Assembly (NCBI GenBank): GCA_910578185.1
Contig: CAJTPN010000001.1
Span: forward strand, 73,519 to 137,518
Origin: an uncultured Acetatifactor sp.
GTDB lineage: Bacteria > Bacillota > Clostridia > Lachnospirales > Lachnospiraceae
Length of the DNA: 64,000 bases
Direction of reading: 5' to 3'
Both the position numbers and the translations under genes were made by a program. Below the pieces are notes generated by a model, which did not search any database, was not told the origin of the DNA, and saw only the letters and a program-made list of their open reading frames with translations. Shown here one piece after another: positions 1 to 8,374 of this stretch (position 1 is the first letter of the stretch; every line of letters starts with the position of its first letter).

Positions 1-614
1 AAAAAGCCGTATTGGCGGCAGACGGCAGTATCAAAACATTAAAAAATATTTCTTATCTCAACATCCGAATCGCACATCAGAAGAAAGGGGCGGCGGATGG
101 GGTATTGTCCAGAATTTATCAAAAGGGTGTTTTGAGGAATACCTTGATTATCTCGCCGCCCGGATGCGGCAAAACTACGCTTCTAAGGGATCTGATTCGT
201 CAGATTTCTGACGGTAACGCGTATGGACAGGGGATGACAGTGGGGGTGGTGGATGAGCGCTCTGAACTGGCTGGTTCATTCCTTGGAAGGGCGCAGAACG
301 ATATGGGGATGAGAACAGATATTCTGGACGGATGTCCGAAGGAAACAGGAATGCTTCTTTTGCTCCGTTCCATGTCCCCTCGTGTAATCGCCATCGACGA
401 ATTGGGGAGCGAGGGGGAGTTTAGGGCGCTGAGACAGGCGGCTGCCTGTGGCTGTAAGATTCTGGCAACCGTGCACGGAGAAGACAGGAAAGATGTGGAG
501 AGCAGATTTTCCGGGGAAATGATTTATTTCCAGGGAATGTTTGAACTGTTGTTGGTGCTGGGAAAGCGGGAAGGGAAATGTGTTGTGAAGCACATCTATG
601 AACCGGCGCTGTAA
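1..614 (+). CDS. spoIIIAA: Stage III sporulation protein AA, ATPase (5' end missing)
   Basis: This is the C-terminal two thirds of SpoIIIAA, the cytoplasmic secretion-type ATPase of the mother cell-forespore feeding-tube channel. The reading frame is open at the first base (codons from position 3), so the true start lies before the window. A TTG at 12 is probably internal. The Walker A motif SPPGCGKTTLL and a Walker B-like VIAIDELG are visible, followed by AAA-type helices and the segment TVHGEDRKD. It heads the eight-gene spoIIIA cluster. In Bacillus the operon is transcribed by sigma-E in the mother cell, and that promoter would lie upstream of the window. Family identity is clear from sequence and synteny. 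Confidence 0.95.
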   Translation, partial: KAVLAADGSIKTLKNISYLNIRIAHQKKGAADGVLSRIYQKGVLRNTLIISPPGCGKTTLLRDLIRQISDGNAYGQGMTVGVVDERSELAGSFLGRAQNDMGMRTDILDGCPKETGMLLLLRSMSPRVIAIDELGSEGEFRALRQAAACGCKILATVHGEDRKDVESRFSGEMIYFQGMFELLLVLGKREGKCVVKHIYEPAL

Positions 615-732
615 ATCCCTTCCCGGTAAGGGTGCTGAAAAGAAGGAACGGAACAAATTCCCGCGTACAGGATTTAAAACAGTTGCGGAATGAAAGCACC
701 GGAAGGAACGGAACTTTAATGGGAGGTAGAAA

Positions 733-1251
733 ATGCTGAAGATTTTGGGAGGATGTATGATTTTCAGTGGTTGCCTGGGATTGGGAATGTGGTATAGCAC
801 CCAGTTGCGGGGGAGAATCAAAGCTGTGCGGAATCTGAGAAATATATTGGAGCTGCTGGCGGGGGAGATTGGATATGGAAGGGCCACATTGCCGGAATGC
901 TGCACCCATACGGCCAGATATCTTCATCCCCCTTTTGACCAGGCATTTTGCAGAATTGGGGAGAGGATGGAGGAAAATATGGGGGTATCTTTCGGGGAGG
1001 TTTTTCGGGAAGAGATGGAAAAGACCCTTTCGACCCTGCCGTTAAAGGAAAGCGACAGAGAAGATTTTCTGGCGTTTACCTGGCAGACAGGGTTTATGGA
1101 CAGCCAGATGCAGCTTCGAGCCATAGAACAGAGTATAGAACTCCTGAGGCTTACCGGGGAAAAGCTACAGCAGGAAAATGCGGAGAAAAGCAGAATGGCA
1201 GTTGGACTGGGGGCAATGGGCGGTTTGTTATTGATTTTGATTCTCATATAA
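733..1251 (+). CDS. spoIIIAB: Stage III sporulation protein AB
   Basis: This 172-residue protein has an N-terminal membrane helix (about residues 3-20), a helical GspF-like soluble body with the segment LLAGEIGYGRATLPE, and a C-terminal hydrophobic helix ending LLLILILI. That layout is typical of SpoIIIAB, which is thought to act like the inner-membrane platform of type II secretion systems. The start is supported by GGGAGGT nine bases upstream of the ATG. It lies 118 bases after spoIIIAA, a looser spacing than in Bacillus. The gap holds no recognisable gene. Confidence 0.93.
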   Translation: MLKILGGCMIFSGCLGLGMWYSTQLRGRIKAVRNLRNILELLAGEIGYGRATLPECCTHTARYLHPPFDQAFCRIGERMEENMGVSFGEVFREEMEKTLSTLPLKESDREDFLAFTWQTGFMDSQMQLRAIEQSIELLRLTGEKLQQENAEKSRMAVGLGAMGGLLLILILI

Positions 1252-1360
1252 GGAACCCGATCTGACGCTGGGGCTTAGATGAGAAAGCTCTGCAGAAAGA
1301 ATTCAAAGACTGCGTTGTTACAACAGTATGGCAGGCGGATGGGAGTAAGTGCGGGATATT

Positions 1361-1555
1361 ATGGGAGTGAGTTTGATATTTAAAATAGCAGCAGTCGGAA
1401 TATTGGTCACCATATTAAGCCAGGTCCTGAAGCATAGCGGCAGGGAAGAACATGCATTCCTGATCAGCCTTGCGGGGTTGATTTTGGTGCTCACATGGAT
1501 TGTGCCATACATATATGAACTGTTCCAGACCATACAGACATTATTTTCCCTATAG
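1361..1555 (+). CDS. spoIIIAC: Stage III sporulation protein AC
   Basis: This small protein of about 64 residues has two transmembrane helices and begins MGVSLIFKIAAVGILVT, close to the SpoIIIAC family start. An in-frame GTG at 1349 would add four residues. I prefer the ATG at 1361 because it matches the family N-terminus. SpoIIIAC and SpoIIIAD are membrane components of the channel complex. A gap of about 135 bases to spoIIIAD shows no other coding signal. Confidence 0.92.
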   Translation: MGVSLIFKIAAVGILVTILSQVLKHSGREEHAFLISLAGLILVLTWIVPYIYELFQTIQTLFSL

Positions 1556-1690
1556 GAAGTGTCATGGGGTGTTAAAACATACCACGTGATCGTTGTAGCC
1601 ATTGCGCTTGTGGCGGATAGGGATTGTGCCTTGCAGGATGAAAAAATAGTTTTGCCGTGAAAGAGGCGTAAAACGGAATGGGGGACGGAT

Positions 1691-2077
1691 ATGACGGAGC
1701 TGATCAAAATTGCATTTCTTGGGATCGCCGGGGTATTGCTGGCGCTGCAGTTCAAGGGAGTGAAACCGGAGTATGCCACATATATAGGGATGGCCGTAGG
1801 CATATTGATCTTTTATTTTTGTATGCGCCAGGTGGAATTTCTGACCACACAGTTTTCCCGGCTGCGGGAGTACTTAAACGGTGCGGAAGCCTATTTGTCC
1901 ATTTTGCTAAAGGTGATTGGAATTACTTATATTTGTGAGTTCAGCTCTGGAATCTGTAAGGACGCAGGCTATCAGGCGGTGGCGGCTCAGATTGAAGTGC
2001 TGGGAAAACTGACGGTTATGTTTTCTGGATTACCCATTCTCTTTGCCGTCATCGAACAGATTCGTAGCTTTATGTAG
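1691..2077 (+). CDS. spoIIIAD: Stage III sporulation protein AD
   Basis: This 128-residue protein has three to four predicted membrane helices and starts MTELIKIAFLGIAGVLLAL. The segment VIGITYICEFSSGICKDAGY is characteristic of the SpoIIIAC/AD family, in which AD carries the AC-like fold plus extra helices. It sits between AC and AE in canonical order. The ATG at 1691 follows GGGGGACGG closely. The role in the feeding-tube membrane complex is assigned from family and synteny. Confidence 0.94.
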   Translation: MTELIKIAFLGIAGVLLALQFKGVKPEYATYIGMAVGILIFYFCMRQVEFLTTQFSRLREYLNGAEAYLSILLKVIGITYICEFSSGICKDAGYQAVAAQIEVLGKLTVMFSGLPILFAVIEQIRSFM

Positions 2078-2174
2078 AACGTTTCGTTTTCATGGGACGG
2101 TTTCCGTGGTTTTGTGGGGGATTGAAAGGCAGAATACGAAACACCATAAGGATTACGGAAAGGAGGGAGGACAG

Positions 2175-3236
2175 ATGGATCTGAGTCTGGATTTGGCTTA
2201 TATTTGGCAGGATTACGGGTTGGATAAGCTGCAGGAAGGGATTGCAACGCTTTTTCCAAAATCTGATATCAGCTTGGAACAACTGTTTTCCCAGGTGATG
2301 TCAGGCGATATTTTTGGGGCGTTGGCTGCTTTGTTCAAAGGAAGCATTTCTAATCTTGTGGCGCAGGTTAATGGGATGCGAAACGTATTTGTCTGGCTGT
2401 TGGTACTTGGAATCGTATCTTCTCTGCTGACACATTTCGTAGAAATTTTTGACAAGCGCCAGGTGGCGGATATGGGATTTTATTTTATGTATCTTCTTTT
2501 TACGGCGGTGCTTTTAAAATGCTTTTCACAAGCCGCCGATACGGCCACACAGATGTTGGACAACTGTATTTTGTTTATCAAGCTTCTGGTGCCGGCGTAT
2601 CTCATCTCAGTAGGTGTTTCCGCTGGTGCAGTCACGGCCGGAGCCTCCTATCAGCTGATGCTGTTTGCGGTATACGGGGTGGAGTATATTTTGGCTTCTG
2701 GTATTTTGCCGCTGATATACAGTTTTGCCATGCTGTCGGTGGTAAACGGTGTCTGGATAGAAGAAAAATTATCTTTCTTAATCGAATTGCTGGAAAAAAT
2801 CATCGGGTGGGTGTTAAAGGGAGCTTTGGGAGCGGTAACAGGAATCGGTTTTTTTCAGGCATTGATTGCGCCTGTGGTGGATTCGGCCAGATCTTCCGCA
2901 CTGCAGAAGCTGCTTTCGGCCATTCCGGGAGTGGGGGCCGCTGCCAGCAGTGTGGCGGAGCTTGTGCTTGGGTCCGCAGTTGTGATCAGAAACAGCATAG
3001 GAATGGTGTTGTTGTTGCTTTTACTGCTGCTCTGTGCCATACCGCTTTTAAAGATGGCTGTAATTGCAGGTATGATTAAATGTGCCGCTGCGTTTATGGG
3101 AATTGTCAGCGATAAGCGCATTACATCCTGTGCAAACAGAACGGGGGATGCCTGTCTGCTGCTTTTGCGTACCACAGGCACAGCCGTATTGTTGTTTTTG
3201 GTTGCCATAGCCGTCACGATGTTGCAGTTCGTATGA
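2175..3236 (+). CDS. spoIIIAE: Stage III sporulation protein AE
   Basis: This is a polytopic membrane protein of about 353 residues. The frame is open upstream to 2043, but the ATG at 2175 (MDLSLDLAYIWQDYG) has a near-perfect AGGAGGGAGG just before it and is the likely start. After a soluble N-terminal region of about 55 residues come multiple hydrophobic helices, including a Leu-rich one near the end (VLLLLLLLLCAIPLLKM). SpoIIIAE is the main polytopic membrane subunit of the SpoIIIA-SpoIIQ channel. The neighbours AD and AF confirm the identity. Confidence 0.94.
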   Translation: MDLSLDLAYIWQDYGLDKLQEGIATLFPKSDISLEQLFSQVMSGDIFGALAALFKGSISNLVAQVNGMRNVFVWLLVLGIVSSLLTHFVEIFDKRQVADMGFYFMYLLFTAVLLKCFSQAADTATQMLDNCILFIKLLVPAYLISVGVSAGAVTAGASYQLMLFAVYGVEYILASGILPLIYSFAMLSVVNGVWIEEKLSFLIELLEKIIGWVLKGALGAVTGIGFFQALIAPVVDSARSSALQKLLSAIPGVGAAASSVAELVLGSAVVIRNSIGMVLLLLLLLLCAIPLLKMAVIAGMIKCAAAFMGIVSDKRITSCANRTGDACLLLLRTTGTAVLLFLVAIAVTMLQFV

Positions 3237-3264
3237 CGGAAGCTTCGAGAAAGGGGAAGAGAAA

Positions 3265-3777
3265 ATGCTGGACTCATTTTTTCAGGCAATTTGCAGGGTT
3301 GGAATTTTTATGATTTGTTCTCAGGCCATCGTACATTTCAGACCCCAGGAAGTGTATGAAAAGTATTTAAAACTCTTGGTAAGCGTTATGGTGCTGATCC
3401 AGTTATTCCTGCCCCTTGGGAGCTTTTTGCTGGGAGGAGGGCGGGAAGAGGCGGTGAGGCTTTTGGAACAGTTTGGCCTGGAACTGGAACAGAGTATGGA
3501 AAATGCCGCAAAAAATGCGGCGGCTACGGATGAGATTTTGGAACGGATGACATTGGAGGAGGTGATGAGACAGTTGGAAGCGCAAAATAAAAATGGCGTA
3601 AATGATTCTGCTGAAGGTCAGAGCCTGGCAGGTGATACCTTTGCAGGAGACGGGGAATTGGGGGAAGATGAAACGGGCGCAGGGAGTGGGAGAGCGTATG
3701 CAGGGGAGAATGAGGTAAAAATAGAGATAGAAAAGATAGACCCTGTCACCATAGCATCACCAAAGCCCCGGGATTAG
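3265..3777 (+). CDS. spoIIIAF: Stage III sporulation protein AF
   Basis: This 170-residue protein has two N-terminal membrane helices (about residues 5-22 and 35-55) and a soluble C-terminal part. The phrase HFRPQEVYEKYLKLLVSVMVL matches the family, which forms a ring-building-motif domain in the intermembrane space. The C-terminal 60 residues are rich in Gly, Glu and Asp and look disordered, so the folded domain is short. GAGGGGAAGAG lies immediately upstream of the ATG. Confidence 0.9.
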   Translation: MLDSFFQAICRVGIFMICSQAIVHFRPQEVYEKYLKLLVSVMVLIQLFLPLGSFLLGGGREEAVRLLEQFGLELEQSMENAAKNAAATDEILERMTLEEVMRQLEAQNKNGVNDSAEGQSLAGDTFAGDGELGEDETGAGSGRAYAGENEVKIEIEKIDPVTIASPKPRD

Positions 3778-3809
3778 AGTGTGAATCATCGGAAAGGTAT
3801 GGATACAAA

Positions 3810-4442
3810 ATGAGCAGAGACTGGAAAAAATGGGCTGCGGATAAAGGGCTGCATATGTGGTTTCAGAGGGACAATTTTATCATACTGGTGCTGGCGGGAA
3901 TTCTTCTGGTTATTATAGCACTTCCCACAAAGGAGGACACCGGGCAGAAGGGGGATAAAACGATAACGGGAAATGATTCTCAATTTCTCTCCTCCTTGGG
4001 GCATACGGATCAGCAGGGGACATCCGCGCAGGAGCCCGGGGAAGATAAAGGGTATGCGGACGCACTGGAGGAGAGGCTGACGGAAACACTTTCTCATATA
4101 GCAGGGGTGGGAAAGGTAAGAGTGATGATCACACTGAAGTCCTCAAGCGAACTGATTGTGGAAAAGGAGCAGCCGGTGAATCGTTCTTCCGTCAACGAAA
4201 CGGATTCCCAGGGAGGAAGCCGTATCAGCAGTGAGGTGGCATCCGAGGAAAACACGGTATACAGAACGGACGGCAATGTCAGTGAGCCATATGTGGTCAA
4301 GACGCTGCCGCCCCAGGTGGAAGGCGTATTGGTGGTGGCGGAGGGAGCCGGAAGCGGCACCATCAACCGCACCATTGTAGATATCATACAGGCACTTTTC
4401 GGGGTGGAGGCTCATAAGGTACAGGTGGTGAAAATGGAGTGA
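3810..4442 (+). CDS. spoIIIAG: Stage III sporulation protein AG
   Basis: This 210-residue protein has one N-terminal membrane helix (about residues 25-43, IILVLAGILLVIIALP) followed by a soluble domain. SpoIIIAG forms a large ring in the intermembrane space of the engulfed forespore. The family-type segment HIAGVGKVRVMITLKSSSE is clear, and the C-terminus ends with the ring-building motif (VEGVLVVAEGAG... IIQALFGVEAHKVQVVKM). A five-codon ORF (ATG at 3799) overlaps the start and is probably accidental. Confidence 0.94.
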   Translation: MSRDWKKWAADKGLHMWFQRDNFIILVLAGILLVIIALPTKEDTGQKGDKTITGNDSQFLSSLGHTDQQGTSAQEPGEDKGYADALEERLTETLSHIAGVGKVRVMITLKSSSELIVEKEQPVNRSSVNETDSQGGSRISSEVASEENTVYRTDGNVSEPYVVKTLPPQVEGVLVVAEGAGSGTINRTIVDIIQALFGVEAHKVQVVKME

Positions 4443-4521
4443 TAATCCGGTAACATTCCAGGCATATATTATTTTCCAAGCTCATACAATGAACTAGTAA
4501 AACACGAAGAGGGGAATCAAA

Positions 4522-5277
4522 GTGAAAAACCTAATCAAAAAAAATCAGCTTATGATAACGGCACTGGCAATCATGATCGCGATTGCGGGATATCTGCAGT
4601 TTGCGGGAACCGGGTTGGAGGAGGAGTACCAGAAAGTAGATGACGACAATGTGTATACGGGCAATACCAGCTCAGTAAATTCAGGAGGTGTCATAACCGA
4701 GAATTACACCGCCGACGGGCTGCTGGATTTGTCGGACGAGGACTTATTAAACGGACTGCAGGATATCGATAGTCTGGACACGGATGTGAATATTATCGTG
4801 GATGACTATTTGGACGGTGAAATGGAGGTTGCCGATACTTCCGGTACGCCGGAAGGTCAGATGGGAAGTCTGACGCCAGACGATGGAGAAATCCCAGGAG
4901 AAGCGGTGTTTACTTCCACCACAGGTATCGCGATTCTTTCGGACGCAAAGCTTCTGAAAGAACAGACCAGGGCAAAAAACAAGGAAACCCTGTTGGAGAT
5001 CATAGGCAGCGCCGGGCTTAGCGACGAGCAGAAACAGGAGGCTGTGAACAGTATGGTAAGGATGACGGAAATCGCCGAAAAAGAAGCGGCAGCCGAAATC
5101 CTCCTGGAGGCAAAGGGATTTAAGGATGCGGTGGTCAGCGTCAACGGAGATGCGGTAGACGTAGTAGTCAATGCAGCCGAACTGGACGATGCCATGAGAG
5201 CACAGATTGAAGATATCGTAAGCCGCAAGACGGAAATCGCCCCGGAAAATATCATAATCAGTACGGTTGTGCAGTAA
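4522..5277 (+). CDS. spoIIIAH: Stage III sporulation protein AH
   Basis: This 251-residue protein starts at a GTG preceded by GAGGGGAAT. It has an N-terminal membrane helix (about residues 9-27) and a long acidic linker. The C-terminal domain has the YscJ/FliF-like ring-building fold (KEAAAEILLEAKGFKDAVVSV... IVSRKTEIAPENIIIS). SpoIIIAH is the mother-cell partner of forespore SpoIIQ and closes the spoIIIA cluster. No SpoIIQ gene was identified in the window. Confidence 0.95.
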   Translation: MKNLIKKNQLMITALAIMIAIAGYLQFAGTGLEEEYQKVDDDNVYTGNTSSVNSGGVITENYTADGLLDLSDEDLLNGLQDIDSLDTDVNIIVDDYLDGEMEVADTSGTPEGQMGSLTPDDGEIPGEAVFTSTTGIAILSDAKLLKEQTRAKNKETLLEIIGSAGLSDEQKQEAVNSMVRMTEIAEKEAAAEILLEAKGFKDAVVSVNGDAVDVVVNAAELDDAMRAQIEDIVSRKTEIAPENIIISTVVQ

Positions 5278-5301
5278 ATGGTTTATTTTACATATACTTT
5301 A

Positions 5302-5310
5302 TGGTATAAT
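5302..5310 (+). promoter_or_regulatory. Extended -10 promoter upstream of deoB leader
   Basis: TGG-TATAAT is a consensus extended -10 element (TGnTATAAT). Seventeen bases upstream there is only a poor -35 (TTTATT). Transcription would begin near 5316, exactly where the folded leader RNA begins, so the hairpins would sit at the 5' end of the deoB mRNA. Confidence 0.6.
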
Positions 5311-5316
5311 GTCCGC

Positions 5317-5415
5317 AAAGGGCAGAGCCAAACGGGCGAAAGGACATCTGCAAAACTTCCTTGAGCAGATGCACTTCCGCCCATTTGGTGAGCGAAGCGA
5401 ACCTGTCTCTGCCCC
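5317..5415 (+). ncRNA. Highly structured RNA leader of deoB (unassigned family)
   Basis: Three nested helices can be drawn. GGGCAGAG (5320-5327) pairs with CTCTGCCC (5407-5414). CCAAAcGGGCG (5328-5338) pairs with CGCCCaTTTGG (5378-5388) with one central mismatch. CATCTGC (5345-5351) pairs with GCAGATG (5365-5371). Between helices 1 and 2, on the 3' side, lies GAGCGAAGCGAACC, which contains GCGAAGC, known as an unusually stable DNA mini-hairpin. There is no U-run after the outer helix, so it is not a simple terminator. It could be a cis-regulatory leader or a mobile hairpin repeat. I do not recognise a known riboswitch consensus. Confidence 0.55.
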
Positions 5416-5453
5416 TAAAATAACACATTAAACAAGAGAGGACATAAGAAGAC

Positions 5454-6620
5454 TTGAAGAGAATATTCTTAATCGTATTGGATAGTTTTGGGATCGGTGA
5501 GATGGAGGATGCGGCATCATATGGTGATGTGGATGTAAACACTTTGAGACGCGTTTCCGCCAGCTCCTGTTTTCATATGCCCCATATGCGGGATATGGGG
5601 TTGTTTTCGATTGATGGGGTAAGGGAATGGTTCCCTGCCTGGGAAGAAAGGCAAAATCCCAAAGCAGCATTTGGACGTATGACCGAGGCTTCAAAGGGAA
5701 AGGATACTACCATAGGTCACTGGGAGATCGCAGGAGTGATTTCTCCCAGACCTTTGCCGACTTATCCGGAAGGCTTCCCTGAAGAAGTTCTGGAGGCCTT
5801 CCGCAACGCAACAGGCAGGGGAGTTCTCTGTAACAGGCCTTACTCAGGCACCGCCGTGATACAGGATTATGGGGATGATCATATGAAATCGGGGGATCTG
5901 ATTGTGTATACCTCTGCCGATAGTGTGTTTCAGATTGCCGCCCATGAGGAAATCATACCACTTGAGCAGCTCTATGCTTACTGCCGCATGGCCCGGGAAA
6001 TCCTGCAGGGTGAGCATGGTGTGGGGAGAGTGATTGCCCGCCCCTTTGTGGGGCCTAAGGGAGGTCCCTTTACAAGGACTCCACACAGGCATGATTTTTC
6101 CATCCTTCCCCCTGCCGTTACCATGTTGGATCAGCTCGCTGAAAATGGGAAATCGGTGATCGGCGTTGGCAAGATTAAAGATATCTTTGCGGGGAAAGGG
6201 ATTACAGAGTCGGTGTATACGGGCGGTAACGAAGAAGGGATAGAAAAAACGCTGGCATATTTAAAAAAGCCCTTTGAAGGTTTATGCTTTGTTAATCTGG
6301 TGGATTATGATATGTTGTACGGACATAGGAGAGACGTGGAGGGATATGCTCGGGCGCTCAGTTATTTTGATAAAAGGCTTCCGGAGATTACTGCCGAAAT
6401 GGGGGAGGAAGATATCCTTATGATTACGGCGGATCACGGCTGTGATCCGGGTTATATGGCAAGTACCGATCACACCCGGGAGTATACGCCGTTTCTCATG
6501 TATGGGAAAAATGTGATTCCGGGAAATTTGGGAACTCGGAAAACATTTGCGGATATAGGGGCCACTGTGTTACAATATTTTGGTATCAACCAAAAGATAG
6601 CAGGGGAAGGGATGCTTTAG
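5454..6620 (+). CDS. deoB: Phosphopentomutase
   Basis: This 388-residue enzyme interconverts (deoxy)ribose-1-phosphate and -5-phosphate in nucleoside salvage. It belongs to the alkaline-phosphatase-like metalloenzyme superfamily. The N-terminal IVLDSFGIGEM holds the first metal-binding Asp, GKDTTIGHWE is the active-site loop, and ITADHGCDPG and DHTREYTP near the C-terminus hold the remaining metal ligands. Length is normal. The start is TTG, since no ATG lies at the conserved N-terminus, and the upstream GAGAGG is rather distant. It is placed between the spoIIIA cluster and prfC, which is not its usual nucleoside-phosphorylase context. Confidence 0.95.
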   Translation: MKRIFLIVLDSFGIGEMEDAASYGDVDVNTLRRVSASSCFHMPHMRDMGLFSIDGVREWFPAWEERQNPKAAFGRMTEASKGKDTTIGHWEIAGVISPRPLPTYPEGFPEEVLEAFRNATGRGVLCNRPYSGTAVIQDYGDDHMKSGDLIVYTSADSVFQIAAHEEIIPLEQLYAYCRMAREILQGEHGVGRVIARPFVGPKGGPFTRTPHRHDFSILPPAVTMLDQLAENGKSVIGVGKIKDIFAGKGITESVYTGGNEEGIEKTLAYLKKPFEGLCFVNLVDYDMLYGHRRDVEGYARALSYFDKRLPEITAEMGEEDILMITADHGCDPGYMASTDHTREYTPFLMYGKNVIPGNLGTRKTFADIGATVLQYFGINQKIAGEGML

Positions 6621-6661
6621 CCGTAAAAAGGTATGGGCAAAAATATTCCCAAAGGTCATAG

Positions 6662-6720
6662 CCGCCGCAGGAGACTTGGAGGAGCTTGAGAGCATACGTT
6701 TTCCAAGTGTCTTTCGGCGG
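6662..6720 (+). promoter_or_regulatory. Bulged stem-loop in the prfC leader
   Basis: CCGCCG (6662-6667) pairs with CGGCGG (6715-6720). Inside it, ACTTGGA (6674-6680) pairs with TCCAAGT (6702-6708), and GCT (6684-6686) can pair with AGC (6691-6693). The structure ends 34 bases before the prfC start. It lacks a T-tract, so termination is doubtful. It may be a processing or translation-control element. Confidence 0.4.
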
Positions 6721-6754
6721 GAGAAAACATGAAATATGGAGGCTGATTTGTGCT

Positions 6755-8350
6755 ATGAGAGAATATACGAAAGAAATTAACCGTCGCCGTACTTTTGCGA
6801 TCATATCCCATCCGGACGCAGGGAAGACCACTTTGACCGAGAAATTCCTTCTGTACGGAGGCGCAATCAATCTGGCGGGGAGTGTCAAGGGAAAGGCAAC
6901 CGCAAGGCATGCCGTTTCCGATTGGATGGAAATAGAGAAGCAGAGGGGAATTTCCGTCACTTCTTCCGTTCTGCAGTTTGAATATGACGGATACTGTATC
7001 AATATTTTGGATACACCGGGACACCAGGACTTTTCGGAGGATACCTACCGCACCTTGATGGCGGCGGATTCGGCGGTGATGGTGATCGACGCTTCCAAGG
7101 GGGTGGAGGCCCAGACCAGGAAGCTGTTCAAGGTTTGTGTGATGCGGAAAATTCCCATTTTTACCTTTATCAACAAGATGGACAGGGATGCCAACGATAC
7201 CTTTGACTTATTGGACGACATTGAGAAGGAGCTTGGGATTGCAACTTGTCCGCTGAACTGGCCCATTGGTTCGGGAAAAGGGTTCAAGGGCGTCTATGAC
7301 AGGGAAAAGGAATGTGTAATCTCTTATTCCGATACGGAAAAGGGGACAAAGGAGGGAAACGTTACCGAGGTATCCGTCAAGGATGAGAACGCTTTGCGGG
7401 CGCTGATAGGAGACGAGCCTGCGGACAAGCTTTTAGAAGAGATAGAACTTCTGGACGGTGCCAGCGCAGAGTTTGATTTGGAACAGGTGAGAGCGGGGAA
7501 TTTGACGCCCGTTTGTTTCGGTTCCGCGCTGACCAATTTCGGCGTGGAAATATTTCTGAAACATTTTTTGGACATGACCATGCCGCCGCTGCCCAGAAAA
7601 GCGGATATCGGCATCATAGAACCGGCGGAAGCGCAGTTCAGCGCCTTTGTGTTTAAAATACAGGCTAATATGAATAAGGCTCACCGGGACAGGATTGCGT
7701 TTATGCGTATCTGCTCCGGCAGATTTGACGCCAATATGGAGGTGCGGCATGTGCAGGGAGACAGGGTTATGAGGCTTTCTCAGCCCCAGCAGATCATGGC
7801 AGACGAGAGAAAGATATTGAGCGAAGCGTATGCGGGGGATATCATTGGTGTATTTGACCCCGGCATTTTTTCCATCGGCGATACGCTGTGCACTCCAAGG
7901 GAAAAATTTCGCTACGAAGGGATCCCCACTTTTGCGCCGGAGCATTTTGCAAGGGTACGGCAGCTGGATACCATGAAGCGCAAGCAGTTTGTCAAGGGGA
8001 TCGAACAGATTGCCCAGGAGGGTGCAATACAGATTTTTCAAGAGTTTAATACCGGTATGGAGGAGATCATTGTGGGTGTGGTGGGAGTACTGCAGTTTGA
8101 CGTACTCAAGTACCGGTTGGAAAATGAGTATAATGTGGAAATTCGATTGGAAAATCTGCCATATGAGCATATTCGGTGGATTGCCAACAAAGAAGAAGTG
8201 GACATTTCTAAATTGACAGGCACCTCCGATATGAAGAAGGTGAAAGACATGAAGGGAAATCCGCTGCTATTGTTTGTAAACGCATGGAGCGTTGGCATGA
8301 CGCTGGATCGAAACAAAGGTCTTGTGCTGGAGGAATTTTCAAAGAACTGA
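6755..8350 (+). CDS. prfC: Peptide chain release factor 3
   Basis: This is a translational GTPase of about 531 residues that recycles RF1/RF2 from the ribosome. The start at 6755 (MREYTKEINRRRTFAI) matches the family, although the frame is open back to 6686. G1 is SHPDAGKTTLTEK, G3 is DTPGHQDF and G4 is NKMD. The EF-Tu-like domain II (QANMNKAHRDRIAFMR) and the RF3 C-terminal domain (GVVGVLQFDVLKYRL) follow. Length fits RF3 (about 530) rather than EF-G. It is monocistronic-looking, with a hairpin leader. Confidence 0.96.
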   Translation: MREYTKEINRRRTFAIISHPDAGKTTLTEKFLLYGGAINLAGSVKGKATARHAVSDWMEIEKQRGISVTSSVLQFEYDGYCINILDTPGHQDFSEDTYRTLMAADSAVMVIDASKGVEAQTRKLFKVCVMRKIPIFTFINKMDRDANDTFDLLDDIEKELGIATCPLNWPIGSGKGFKGVYDREKECVISYSDTEKGTKEGNVTEVSVKDENALRALIGDEPADKLLEEIELLDGASAEFDLEQVRAGNLTPVCFGSALTNFGVEIFLKHFLDMTMPPLPRKADIGIIEPAEAQFSAFVFKIQANMNKAHRDRIAFMRICSGRFDANMEVRHVQGDRVMRLSQPQQIMADERKILSEAYAGDIIGVFDPGIFSIGDTLCTPREKFRYEGIPTFAPEHFARVRQLDTMKRKQFVKGIEQIAQEGAIQIFQEFNTGMEEIIVGVVGVLQFDVLKYRLENEYNVEIRLENLPYEHIRWIANKEEVDISKLTGTSDMKKVKDMKGNPLLLFVNAWSVGMTLDRNKGLVLEEFSKN

Positions 8351-8374
8351 TGGTTGTGGAAAGGGGAACGGTGG

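Noticed and set aside
1..614. Apparent N-terminal truncation of SpoIIIAA
   Set aside because: The frame is open to the first base, so the gene is merely cut by the window edge.
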